Shown piece by piece: positions 17,859-26,096 of a stretch of 64,000 nucleotides of DNA (positions within the stretch are counted from its first letter, which is position 1; each line of letters starts with the position of its first letter). Location of the stretch: the NCBI GenBank assembly GCA_903855985.1, contig CAIOAO010000074.1, positions 1-64,000 of the forward strand, given 5' to 3'. The notes under the pieces were generated by a model that was not told the origin of the DNA, made no database searches, and saw only the letters and a program-made list of their open reading frames with translations. The position numbers and the translations under genes are program-made. The stretch is from an uncultured Opitutia bacterium (lineage in GTDB: Bacteria; Verrucomicrobiota; Verrucomicrobiia; Opitutales; Opitutaceae).

Positions 17859-18006
17859 GGGCGGACCGGTAGGCTGTTCAGGCCGGCCTAGGACGCAAAT
17901 CCTTTACAGATGATGCTATTCATCAATTACTTCCCAATAGGCTAAGACTGCGTATCTTCTGGGCTTGAACCCGCCCCCGTGCGCCCGTCCTGATAGCCTT
18001 CCTGCC

Positions 18007-18837
18007 GTGAAAACCGCCCGCCTCAACCGCCTTTTCAACCCCAAGACCGGCCGCTGCTTCGACGTCGCCATCGACCACGGCTTTTTCAACGAGGGCTCCT
18101 TCCTCGCCGGCATCGAAAACCTGCCGCGCGCCATCGCGATCCTCGCCGCCGCCGCCCCCGATGCCATCCAGCTGACCGTCGGCCAGGCCCCCCACCTCCA
18201 GAAACTGCCCCAGCGCCCCAAGCCCGCCCTCGTCCTTCGCACTGACGTCGCCAACGTCTACGGCAACCAACTGCCCCGCGCCCTGTTCTCCCGCATCATC
18301 GAGGACGCCGTGCTGCAGGCCGTCCGCCTCGACGCCTCCTGCGTGGTCGTGAACCTTTTCCGCATCCCCGAGCAGCCCGAGGTCGCCGACCAGTGCGTCC
18401 AAAACATCCTCAAGCTGAAGCCGGCCTGCGACCACTACGGCATGCCGCTCATGATCGAGCCCCTTGTCTTCCAGCCCAACGCCAAGGCCGGCGGCTACAT
18501 GGTGGACGGCGACCCCGCCAAGATCATCCCTCTCGTCCGCCAAGCCGTGGAACTCGGCGCCGACATCATCAAGGCCGACCCGACCGACGACGTCTCGATC
18601 TACCACAAGGTCATCGAGACCGCTGGCGGCATTCCGGTGCTCGTCCGCGGCGGCAGCAAGGCCCCCGAGGCCGAAATCCTCGCCCGCACCGCCGCCCTGA
18701 TTGCCCAAGGCGCCTCCGGCATCGTTTACGGCCGCAACATCATCCAGCACCCCAAGCCCGCCGCGATCACGCGCGCGCTGATGGCCGTCGTCCACGACGG
18801 CGTCTCTCCCGCCGACGCCCTGAAATTCCTCGCGTGA
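18007..18837 (+). CDS. class I aldolase of the FbaB/LsrF/DeoC-like family
   Basis: This 276-residue TIM-barrel protein begins, after a GTG start, KTARLNRLFNPKTGRCFDVA with IDHGFFNEG, and continues with ADIIKADPTDD, where the Lys is the likely Schiff-base residue (about 195). VLVRGGSKAPEAEILARTAA and ASGIVYGRNIIQHPKP form the phosphate-binding end. Members cleave or form ketose phosphates (FbaB acts on fructose 1,6-bisphosphate, LsrF on phospho-AI-2, and close relatives on other deoxy-ketoses). The substrate is not decidable. I chose the GTG at 18007 because the homology starts there; an in-frame ATG at 17965 gives an unlikely proline-rich extension. Next comes a sugar oxidoreductase gene across a palindromic repeat. 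Confidence 0.85.
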   Translation: MKTARLNRLFNPKTGRCFDVAIDHGFFNEGSFLAGIENLPRAIAILAAAAPDAIQLTVGQAPHLQKLPQRPKPALVLRTDVANVYGNQLPRALFSRIIEDAVLQAVRLDASCVVVNLFRIPEQPEVADQCVQNILKLKPACDHYGMPLMIEPLVFQPNAKAGGYMVDGDPAKIIPLVRQAVELGADIIKADPTDDVSIYHKVIETAGGIPVLVRGGSKAPEAEILARTAALIAQGASGIVYGRNIIQHPKPAAITRALMAVVHDGVSPADALKFLA

Positions 18838-18868
18838 ATCTAACTATACTCAGCCGGCTTAAGCAGAT

Positions 18869-18959
18869 TGTCATTCTGGGCACAGCGAAGAATCCACTTG
18901 GATAGTGCCGAAGCCTGCAGCGCACTCTCACTGGATTCTTCGCTACGCTCAGAATGACA
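18869..18959. repeat. palindrome with 28-bp arms
   Basis: Left arm 18869-18896 (TGTCATTCTGGGCACAGCGA plus eight more bases) and right arm 18932-18959 (starting TGGATTCTTCGCTACGCTCA) are complementary with three mismatches. From memory, very similar words occur as intergenic repeats in many unrelated bacterial genomes; I cannot check this here. Confidence 0.85.
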
Positions 18960-19018
18960 GACGGGGAGAAGATGACCTCATCCTCCGTCCATCGCCCATA
19001 ACCCTTCACTCCTCACCC

Positions 19019-20149
19019 ATGACCTCTCCCGCTCCCGTCCGCATCGGCATCATTGGCGGCGGCCTCATGGGCCGCGAAGCCGCCAGCGCCCTCGCCCGCT
19101 GGTTCGCCCTCGTGGATTTTCCGGTCAAGGCCGAGCTCGTCGCCGTCTGTGACCTCCAGCCTGGCCTGCTCGACTGGTTTCGCCAGGTGCCCACGGTCAA
19201 GACCCTCGTCACCAGCCACCGCGAGCTGCTCGCGCGCGATGACATCGATGTCGTCTACGCCGCCGTCCCGCACCACTTGCACGAGGAAATCTATCTCGAC
19301 GTTCTCCGCGCCGGGAAGGACCTCTTCGCCGAGAAACCCTTCGGCATTGATCTCGCCGCCGCCCGCCGCATCCGCGACGAGGCCACGAAACTCGGACGCT
19401 TCGTGCGCGTATCGTCGGAGTTTCCCTTCCTCCCGGGCGTCCAGCGCGCCTGGTCGCTCGCCGCCAGCGGATCGCTCGGCCGCATCCTCGAGGTCCGTTG
19501 CGCCTTCCTGCACTCGAGCGACCTCGATCCCACCAAACCCATCAACTGGAAGCGCCAGTCCAAGTTCTGCGGCGAGATCGGCGTGATGGGCGACCTCGGC
19601 CTGCACGTCGCCCACGTCCCCCTCCGACTCGGCTGGAAACCCACCAGTGTCTACGCCCAGCTCCAGAAAATCTATACCACGCGCCCCGACGGCAAAGGCG
19701 GCACCGCGGCCTGCGACACCTGGGACAACGCCAGCCTCCACTGTTCCGCCCCCATCGCCGGCCACTCCACCCCGCTCACGCTCGAGATGAAGCGCCTCGC
19801 GCCGACCGAGACGAACACCTGGATCTTCGAGGTGCTCGGCACCGACCGCGGCGTGCGTTACTCGACGAAGGAGCCCAAGACGTTCTGGTCCTTCCGCCGC
19901 GACAAGGAGCAGTGGTGGGAAAAGACCGACCTCGGCTTCGGCACGCCCTTCAAGACGATCACCGGCGGCATCTTCGAGCCCGGCTTCCCCGATATCCTCC
20001 AGCAGATGTGGGCCGCCTACCTCGCCGAACGCGCCGGCGCCCTCGGCGACAAATTTGGCTGCGCCACCCCCGACGAGGCCGTTGCCCACCACGAAATCTG
20101 GGCCGCCGCGCTCGCCTCAAACAGCGGGCAGAAGGTCGTCTCGCTCTGA
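19019..20149 (+). CDS. Gfo/Idh/MocA family oxidoreductase
   Basis: This 376-residue NAD(P)-dependent oxidoreductase has an N-terminal Rossmann fold with RIGIIGGGLMGREAASALAR (about residues 7-26). The AEKPFGID motif (about 105), with the conserved Lys, marks the family, and the C-terminal alpha/beta domain carries the substrate. EIGVMGDLGLHVAHVPLRLG holds the Asp and His usually used in catalysis. Members oxidise or reduce sugars, inositols or glycosides. The frame opens at 18905, but the part before the ATG at 19019 is translated palindrome. The leader is C/T-rich. It is convergent with the PIG-L gene. Confidence 0.9.
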   Translation: MTSPAPVRIGIIGGGLMGREAASALARWFALVDFPVKAELVAVCDLQPGLLDWFRQVPTVKTLVTSHRELLARDDIDVVYAAVPHHLHEEIYLDVLRAGKDLFAEKPFGIDLAAARRIRDEATKLGRFVRVSSEFPFLPGVQRAWSLAASGSLGRILEVRCAFLHSSDLDPTKPINWKRQSKFCGEIGVMGDLGLHVAHVPLRLGWKPTSVYAQLQKIYTTRPDGKGGTAACDTWDNASLHCSAPIAGHSTPLTLEMKRLAPTETNTWIFEVLGTDRGVRYSTKEPKTFWSFRRDKEQWWEKTDLGFGTPFKTITGGIFEPGFPDILQQMWAAYLAERAGALGDKFGCATPDEAVAHHEIWAAALASNSGQKVVSL

Positions 20150-20152
20150 TTG

Positions 20153-20290
20153 TTAGCCGTAAAGAGGCGCAAGCCGGCACAGGAAAGAAATGGCCACATA
20201 GGTCGGGTTTATCCCCGACAGGCCTCGGATGTCGGGCGTAAAGCCCGACCTACGTCAAAGCCCTCTATTCTTGCGCCTCTTTGCGGCTAA
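20153..20290. repeat. nested palindrome between convergent genes
   Basis: The outer arms 20153-20173 (TTAGCCGTAAAGAGGCGCAA) and 20270-20290 are complementary with one mismatch. An inner pair (20199-20220 and 20230-20252) is built from GGTCGGG/CCCGACC words, each half being itself a small hairpin. It lies between the oxidoreductase (ends 20149) and the PIG-L gene (ends 20302), so it may end transcription from both sides. Confidence 0.85.
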
Positions 20291-20301
20291 ACGGTTTGGC
20301 T

Positions 20302-21150
20302 TCAGTCGAGCTTCGCGATCCGTCCCGCCACATCCGCCCGCAGCCGGTCGATGTGGCCCAGCGCGAACTCCGCTACGCTCAGTTTCTCGTCCGTCACAAG
20401 TGGCGTCAGATCCATCGCCCAGGCGATCTCGGTGAATCTATCGGTCGCATGGGAAGTGTGGAAAGTCGCATTCGCCTGCCGGCGTCCGATCGCGGCGAGG
20501 TCGTAGCGCTTGCCGCCGGCGATCTGGGAGTCGAACACCTGCATGAGCTTCAGCGCCAGTTCCGGATGCGCGCTGCAATCGAGCGGCAACTTCTCGTTGT
20601 CCATCAGCCAGTCGAGTCCGCGCCAGGCCTCCACGCCGACGACTTGCTTCGGCCGCTGGGCCACGGGCAGCGAACGGATCGCCTCGAGGCTGCGCAGCAG
20701 CACGGCCACGTGCGTGTCGTGCTTGTCGGCCGGCTGGTGCAGGTAAACCACGCTCGGACGGCACGCCGCGAAAATCGCCTTCAGATCCGCCACCACGCCG
20801 GCGTGCCCGGATTTCTTCACCTCCGCGCTGGGATGCCCGAGCTGGAGCTGCAGGTTGTACTTCCCCAGCCGCGCCGCCGCGCGCTGTTCCTCGCGCCGCA
20901 CGTCCATCATCTGGGCATCGGTCATCACCGCGTACCTTCCCGCCCGCGGCGAGCCGGCGCCATTCGTCACCGTCACGCCCGTGAAAAACTTGTCGGCCTT
21001 CCCGTAACACTCCGCCACCGCCGGGTAGGCGTTGATCTCGATGTCATCCTGGTGGGCGATCACGCAGAGGTGCGTCGTCCGCGCGAGCGCCACCGCCGCA
21101 TCGCTGCCCGCCGGCACAAAAACATCAGCATCAGCTCTCGAGAACTTCAT
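20302..21150 (-). CDS. PIG-L (LmbE-like) family deacetylase
   Basis: This 282-residue protein matches the PIG-L/LmbE zinc-dependent N-deacetylases that act on N-acetylglucosaminyl or related amides. The first metal site reads CVIAHQDDIEINAYPAV instead of the usual HPDDE; the Pro is replaced by Gln but the His, Asp and Glu remain. The distal histidines are in VYLHQPADKHDTHVAV (about residue 140). No signal peptide is present with the ATG at 21150. The next genes on the same strand are a sugar 1-kinase, GH116 and a nucleotidyltransferase, a setting that fits acetamido-sugar metabolism, though a hairpin at 21162-21221 separates them from this gene. Confidence 0.85.
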   Translation of the reverse strand: MKFSRADADVFVPAGSDAAVALARTTHLCVIAHQDDIEINAYPAVAECYGKADKFFTGVTVTNGAGSPRAGRYAVMTDAQMMDVRREEQRAAARLGKYNLQLQLGHPSAEVKKSGHAGVVADLKAIFAACRPSVVYLHQPADKHDTHVAVLLRSLEAIRSLPVAQRPKQVVGVEAWRGLDWLMDNEKLPLDCSAHPELALKLMQVFDSQIAGGKRYDLAAIGRRQANATFHTSHATDRFTEIAWAMDLTPLVTDEKLSVAEFALGHIDRLRADVAGRIAKLD

Positions 21151-21161
21151 GGGAAGAGTTT

Positions 21162-21221
21162 GCCCACGGAACACACGGAATACACGGAATAAAATTCCCT
21201 GCTTCCGTGTGTTCCGTGGGC
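21162..21221. repeat. perfect 19-bp palindrome, short loop
   Basis: Arms 21162-21180 (GCCCACGGAACACACGGAA) and 21203-21221 are perfectly complementary around a 22-nt AT-rich centre. It lies eight bases after the kinase stop and just upstream of the PIG-L start on the same strand. On the minus strand it could act as a terminator for the kinase. Confidence 0.9.
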
Positions 21222-21228
21222 TAAAAAA

Positions 21229-22344
21229 TCAGGACGCCGCGATAATCGCATCCATCGCGCCTTTCGCCGCCTCGATGCTCCGCACCAGCGCGAACTGCGT
21301 CCGGCACCGGTCCAGGTTGTGCCGCGGGTGCTTGATTTTGTAGTAGGTGTCGCCCTGCAGGTAATCCGTCAGGAAGCGCAGGCCGTTCTCGTAAGCCATC
21401 AGCTTCCCCGCAAAGCCGAGATGGGCCCGCTCAATGGCGTTAAGCACGCCGCCCACTTCCGAGGCGAGATACCCCTCAACCAGCGCGCGGAACGGCGGCA
21501 GCACCACGTGCATGTTCGCGGCGTTGGGATCGTCCTCATCCGTCGAGCTGGCCGACGTGCGGACCATTTCGCCAAAATCGTACAACGGCAGCCCTGGCAT
21601 GATCGTGTCGAGGTCGATCACGGCCACCGTCTTCCCCGTGGCGTCATCGAGCATGACATTGTTGATCTTGGTGTCGTTGTGCGTGACGCGCTCGGAAATC
21701 TTCCCCTGCGCCAGCAGGTTCAGCAGCACGTCGGCGTCCGCCTCGCGGGAAAACGCGAAAGCAATCTCCGCCGCGACCTCGCCCTTCCGCCCCGCTGCGT
21801 TTTCGTTCACCGCTTTGCGGAAGTTCTCGAACCGGCTGCGTGTGTGGTGAAAATTTGGGATCGTCTCAACCAGCCGCCCGCCCGGCAGATCCGCCAGCTG
21901 CGCCTGGAATTCCCCGAACGCCGCCGCGACCGCAGTCGCTTGCGCCTCGGTCGTCACGCGATCCACGGTGTGGGCGCCTTCGATGAAATCGTACACCCGC
22001 CAGTAGCCGCCACCGGAATCCTGCGCGAACGCCCGGCCATCCTTGGCGGACACCAGCGTCAGCACGCGTTTCGCCGCCGCCTCGCCCGCCGCCGCCCGCA
22101 CCTTCGTCGCGATGTGCGCGGTCACCCGCCGCACATTGTCCATCAGCCCGGGTACATCCTTGAAGATGCGGTGGTTGACCTTCTGAAAAACATAGCGGCG
22201 CGTCCCTACGCCCTCGGCAAACACCGCCGCGTAGGTCTCGTTGATGTGCCCGTTGCCATGCGGCGCAACGGACACCACCCGGCCGGGCAGCGGGAAGGCG
22301 GAAATAACTTCGTGAAATTCGGGCGGGACGACGGCGGAACTCAT
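21229..22344 (-). CDS. NahK-like N-acetylhexosamine 1-kinase
   Basis: This 371-residue aminoglycoside-phosphotransferase-fold kinase resembles bifidobacterial NahK and the related proteins often annotated as mucin-desulfatase. It has the nucleotide-binding start VSVAPHGNGHINETYAAVF (about 25-43). The catalytic loop is RVTHNDTKINNVMLDD (about 220-235) and the metal-binding loop VAVIDLDTIMPGLPLYDFGE. NahK phosphorylates the anomeric oxygen of GlcNAc or GalNAc with ATP. The start codon overlaps the end of the GH116 gene by four bases (ATGA), so it is translated with it; a sugar nucleotidyltransferase lies just upstream of both. The exact hexose is uncertain. Confidence 0.82.
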   Translation of the reverse strand: MSSAVVPPEFHEVISAFPLPGRVVSVAPHGNGHINETYAAVFAEGVGTRRYVFQKVNHRIFKDVPGLMDNVRRVTAHIATKVRAAAGEAAAKRVLTLVSAKDGRAFAQDSGGGYWRVYDFIEGAHTVDRVTTEAQATAVAAAFGEFQAQLADLPGGRLVETIPNFHHTRSRFENFRKAVNENAAGRKGEVAAEIAFAFSREADADVLLNLLAQGKISERVTHNDTKINNVMLDDATGKTVAVIDLDTIMPGLPLYDFGEMVRTSASSTDEDDPNAANMHVVLPPFRALVEGYLASEVGGVLNAIERAHLGFAGKLMAYENGLRFLTDYLQGDTYYKIKHPRHNLDRCRTQFALVRSIEAAKGAMDAIIAAS

Positions 22345-24905
22345 GCGGCAGGCGCTATTTCAAAGGTCAGCGGCCGTCTAGGCGCGAGGGTTTTCTCGGA
22401 TTTGAACTCCTTTTGCCCGAAGCCCGTCAGCGCCAACCAGCGCAACTTCAGCCGGCCCCCCAGCACCGTCAGGGTCACTTTCGTCCGCCGGCGCGTCGGC
22501 GCGAGATCCACCGTGCCCCACGCCGTTCCGATGGACCAGAACCAGTTCACCTGCCGTTTGCTGGGGGCGAAGCTCAGGCCGCCGGTGACCGCGGAATAAT
22601 GGAAGCCCGTGAGCGCCGGGATCAGTCCCCAACTGTTCATCGCCCGGGCGTAGTGGTGGCCGCACTCGGCCTCGTCAAAGGGGTTTCGCTTCCGGCCATC
22701 GTAGCGCGCCCGGATATCCCGGACTACTTTCAACGCCTCCCGCACCATGCCTTCCTGCGCGAGATGCAGTGCCACGCAGTATTCAAAGCCCGTCATGACC
22801 TCCGTGTAGTACGGAAACGGCCGTGCCGGGCGCCGCCCGCGGGGATACGACGCCATCAGCAGCGCCGTCTCGTCGCCGAGCACATAGCTGCGCATGTGGT
22901 TGAAATGCCCGTCAAAGCCGTGCCGCCGGTTGTGCGCGAGTACCGCGCGCAGCGCCTCGCGTTCATGCACCGGATCCAGCAAATGCCCGAGTCCTTCAAA
23001 ATGTGCGTTCACCTGCCCCGCCAGCTGGTCCACCAGGCAGCCGGCGCCTAACTGGTAATCCGGCGCCGTCGCGCTTTTGCCTTCGATCCCGGACACGAGC
23101 CCCGTCCGTACCTTGTCCCAACTGCCCGGCGGCCGGATGTGCTGCTCATAATAATCGTCGTTGAACAGGTTCGCGTCCACCCACGCCCGGCCGCGCTCGA
23201 ACAGGTCGCGGCACTTCACCGCAAATTTCCTTTCCCCCAGCGCCAGCGCCATTTCCTCCGCCGCGCGCAGCGCCCCGAGGTACCACGACGCCATCTGCGG
23301 GTTCGGCCCGAAATATTCCACGTCCATCGTGTTGTGCTGCGCCCCTTCCATCACGCCGTCCTGGTCCGCATCCCAGCCGCCCGGCAGCCACGCGAATTCC
23401 AGCGCCAATTTCGCCCGCGGCCAGAGTCCCTTCAGCCACGCCGTGTCGCCTGACAGCCGCCACTCGCGGTGCAGCTTGATCAGGCAGCCCATCTGCCCGT
23501 CCGCCGCCGCCAGCCCCCAGCTCGAGCCGACCTTGAGCGGCAGCGCCACGCGAAAGGTCATCAGCCCATCCGGCTGCGTCATGAATTCCGAAAATTCCGT
23601 CTCCCGCATCGACCGCGCCAGATCCGGGAACAGATGCGCCGTCGCATGCTCATAATTCCACACATGCGTGCAGCTGCCATGACAGCTTCCGCGCCGGTCG
23701 AAACAGCCTTCCCAGCCGTAGAATTTCCCGTCCGCCGTGCGGAAACAGGTCTGCGAGCGTAACGTCGAGAGGTTGAACAACGCCGCTTCGCGCACTTCCG
23801 CGGGCAGGTCGCTTTCCGTCACCCCGCGCACAAACGCCAGCGTCTCGCGCTCCAACGCCGGCCAGGCCTTCGCCGCGTGCACCGCCGCCGCCCAGGCGTC
23901 GGCAAATTGCGTCGTGTAGAAATTCCCCACGAGCGTGGGCGGCTCCGTCGCCGGCCGGCTCCACGTCTCACGGTTCGGAAAATGCCAGGCCATGACAAAC
24001 TCCACCGTGCGTTCGCTCATCGCCGGCACCTCGATCGCCACCGCCAGCGAGCCCGTTGGCGTGTCATTTTTTGACGTCCGCGCCTCCAGTTTGCCATCCG
24101 CCGAGAAATCATCCCAGAAATCGAGCAGCGAGTCCGCGGGCCAGACAAAATCCTGCCAGCACGTCCGGTGCGTCACGCCTTTCTTCGCCGTCGTCGCCAG
24201 TGCCATCGTGCCCGACGCGACGTGCCCGCGATCCACGCCATCCGAGCTCATCGCCAACCCGCGCAACCCGCCCGCCTCGCGCCAGTCGTTGCGGTTGCCC
24301 GCCGCGCCCGCTGGAAACAGCCGCCCGCGGAAATCATCCAGCTTCTGCGCAAACCCGTCCGCCCCGATGAAATTCGGCAGCACCGCCGCCACCGCCGCGC
24401 TCACCGGCGCCCGCGAGGGATTGCGCAGCACCACACGCACGAGCGCGACCGGCAGGCTGCTGCGCGCGCTGTCGCCGGGGATAAACGGGTTGAAAACCTG
24501 CACCACGGCACTCACCGGCATGGCCTCGTCCGCCAGTTCCACCTGCGCCAGCGGATACGCCGCGCGAAACGTGCAGCGACGGAACCGTGGCAGGCCGGCC
24601 TGGCGCGTGGGCGAACCTTCCTCCCCTTCCCACTCACTCACCGGCAGCGGGCCTTCGAGCAGCCGCGTGACCGGCGCTTCGCCCCGCCGCGCCGCACGTA
24701 CCGCAAAGAACGGCGCCGCCCCGCCCTGGCCCGACGGCGTGTAGTTCTTCGCCGGCCGGTTCATGATTTCCCAGTGACGCCACGCCCCCCACCCGGTGAG
24801 CGAGACCGTCCCGGTGCCAATGCCACCCACGGGCAGCGCGACCCGCGCCAGTTTACCGTTGGGATAGGACTTGAGGACGGGCCAGCCGAAGGGAGAATTT
24901 TTCAC
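22341..24905 (-). CDS. GH116 glycoside hydrolase (non-lysosomal glucosylceramidase family)
   Basis: This 854-residue protein has the GH116 arrangement: an N-terminal beta-sandwich (about 1-330, starting GWPVLKSYPNGKLARVALPV with GGIGTGTVSL) and an (alpha/alpha)6 barrel. The barrel contains SCHGSCTHVWNYEHATAHLF (about 415-435), whose Glu is the likely nucleophile, and YFGPNPQMASWYLGALRAAE (about 530). FDEAECGHHYARAMNSWG near the C-terminus is typical. Bacterial members are beta-glucosidases, beta-xylosidases or N-acetylglucosaminidases. The start is GTG at 24905. No signal peptide is visible, so it is cytoplasmic. It is coupled by ATGA to the NahK-like gene, which hints that the released sugar is phosphorylated at C1 directly. 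Confidence 0.9.
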   Translation of the reverse strand: MKNSPFGWPVLKSYPNGKLARVALPVGGIGTGTVSLTGWGAWRHWEIMNRPAKNYTPSGQGGAAPFFAVRAARRGEAPVTRLLEGPLPVSEWEGEEGSPTRQAGLPRFRRCTFRAAYPLAQVELADEAMPVSAVVQVFNPFIPGDSARSSLPVALVRVVLRNPSRAPVSAAVAAVLPNFIGADGFAQKLDDFRGRLFPAGAAGNRNDWREAGGLRGLAMSSDGVDRGHVASGTMALATTAKKGVTHRTCWQDFVWPADSLLDFWDDFSADGKLEARTSKNDTPTGSLAVAIEVPAMSERTVEFVMAWHFPNRETWSRPATEPPTLVGNFYTTQFADAWAAAVHAAKAWPALERETLAFVRGVTESDLPAEVREAALFNLSTLRSQTCFRTADGKFYGWEGCFDRRGSCHGSCTHVWNYEHATAHLFPDLARSMRETEFSEFMTQPDGLMTFRVALPLKVGSSWGLAAADGQMGCLIKLHREWRLSGDTAWLKGLWPRAKLALEFAWLPGGWDADQDGVMEGAQHNTMDVEYFGPNPQMASWYLGALRAAEEMALALGERKFAVKCRDLFERGRAWVDANLFNDDYYEQHIRPPGSWDKVRTGLVSGIEGKSATAPDYQLGAGCLVDQLAGQVNAHFEGLGHLLDPVHEREALRAVLAHNRRHGFDGHFNHMRSYVLGDETALLMASYPRGRRPARPFPYYTEVMTGFEYCVALHLAQEGMVREALKVVRDIRARYDGRKRNPFDEAECGHHYARAMNSWGLIPALTGFHYSAVTGGLSFAPSKRQVNWFWSIGTAWGTVDLAPTRRRTKVTLTVLGGRLKLRWLALTGFGQKEFKSEKTLAPRRPLTFEIAPAA

Positions 24906-24968
24906 GGCAAAATTTGCGCGGGTGAAACAGCGGTGCTTCTTTTTTCCTGAGCCAGCGACCCGGGGCCA

Positions 24969-25925
24969 TCAAAATAGTTGAGCCGGGTAGTCACCCGTCC
25001 GCACCCGTTCCGCGATCGCCGCCATGACGCGCGGCTTGTCTTCGCGGTAGGTCACCCCGAACCACGCGCTTCCCGTCGGCAGCACGCGCACCGCCGCCTC
25101 GTGGCGCGCAATCATCTCCGACACCGCCGCCGGCAGGTAAAACTCCGCCTTCAGATCGGTGCCGCGCGTGGCCAGAAACTCATGCAGCTGCCGGTCCAGT
25201 CCCCCAAACAGCGCCGGCGTGAAGCCCCAGCAGTTCATCGAGACCGTTTCCTGGCCGGAAAATTTCTTCTGCGGCTTGCCCGCCATAGTCTCGGCGGAGG
25301 CGGGCCCCACGTCCGCCGCGAGGATCCCCGTCTGCTCCGTGATGGACTCCAGCAACCCGCCGGGCCCCATGGCGCAAAGCCCACGCGCGACCGCGCCGTG
25401 CTCGGACAGCGTGTTGGCCATGGTGAACCCCACCATCGCAAACTGCGCCGCCATCGTGCGCGGCGTGCGATGGCCCGACATCGGGTCGAAGCCGCGCGGC
25501 GCCGCCGCCTCGCTGGTCAGAAATTTTGCCAGCTGCGCAAAAGAGTCCGCCCCGTAGAAATCGTCCGCATTGATCACCGCGAACGGCTCATGCACCGCCT
25601 CGCGCGCGCACCAGACCGCATGCCCGGTGCCCCAGGGTTTTTCCCGGCCCGCCGGCCGCGTGAACCCCGCCGGCAGCGCATCGGACGCCTGAAAAACGTA
25701 GTCCACCGCGATCCGGCCCGCGTACTTGGCGCCGATCTGCTCCCGAAATACGGCTTCGAAATCCCGCCGGATCACGAACACCACGCGGCCGAAGCCCGCG
25801 CGCAGGGCGTCAAACACCGCATAATCGAGCACGGTTTCCCCGGAAGGCCCGACGGGATCGATCTGCTTGAGCCCGCCGTAGCGCGAGCCCATGCCCGCGG
25901 CGAGAACGAGGAGCGTGGGTGACAT
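24969..25925 (-). CDS. sugar-phosphate nucleotidyltransferase
   Basis: This 318-residue protein has the nucleotidyltransferase fold, with the signature LLVLAAGMGSRYGGLKQIDP and VGPSGETVLDYAVFDA at the N-terminus and FAVINADDFYGADSFAQL (about 115-132), where the Asp pair binds metal. The family joins a sugar 1-phosphate to an NTP. No left-handed beta-helix acyltransferase domain follows. It is first in a minus-strand group with GH116 and the NahK-like kinase, with a 63-bp gap. A kinase and a nucleotidyltransferase acting in sequence would yield a nucleotide sugar. The ATG at 25925 is chosen because the motif starts within a few residues. Confidence 0.85.
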   Translation of the reverse strand: MSPTLLVLAAGMGSRYGGLKQIDPVGPSGETVLDYAVFDALRAGFGRVVFVIRRDFEAVFREQIGAKYAGRIAVDYVFQASDALPAGFTRPAGREKPWGTGHAVWCAREAVHEPFAVINADDFYGADSFAQLAKFLTSEAAAPRGFDPMSGHRTPRTMAAQFAMVGFTMANTLSEHGAVARGLCAMGPGGLLESITEQTGILAADVGPASAETMAGKPQKKFSGQETVSMNCWGFTPALFGGLDRQLHEFLATRGTDLKAEFYLPAAVSEMIARHEAAVRVLPTGSAWFGVTYREDKPRVMAAIAERVRTGDYPAQLF

Positions 25926-25970
25926 CCAAGCCAAGCAGACGAAGTTGCCGCGCGCGGTCAATGCCTCAGG

Positions 25971-26038
25971 GGCAGGGTGGATCTTCGACCCGCCTTAGTT
26001 CGACCTTCCAACCTAAGGCAGGTTGAAGACCTGCCCTC
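25971..26038. repeat. imperfect palindrome between divergent genes
   Basis: The arms read CTAAGGCAGGTTGAAGA on the right (from 26013) and the near reverse complement of it on the left (25982-25998), extended by GGCAGGG/CCTGCCC. It uses the same GGCGGGTC/GACCCGCC vocabulary as 40143-40227. It lies in the control region of the nucleotidyltransferase and GH38 genes. Confidence 0.7.
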
Positions 26039-26096
26039 CCCCGCGCTCCGCTAAACAATTGCGCGCCACCCTCTCACCCCCGACACTCCCCTCCTG

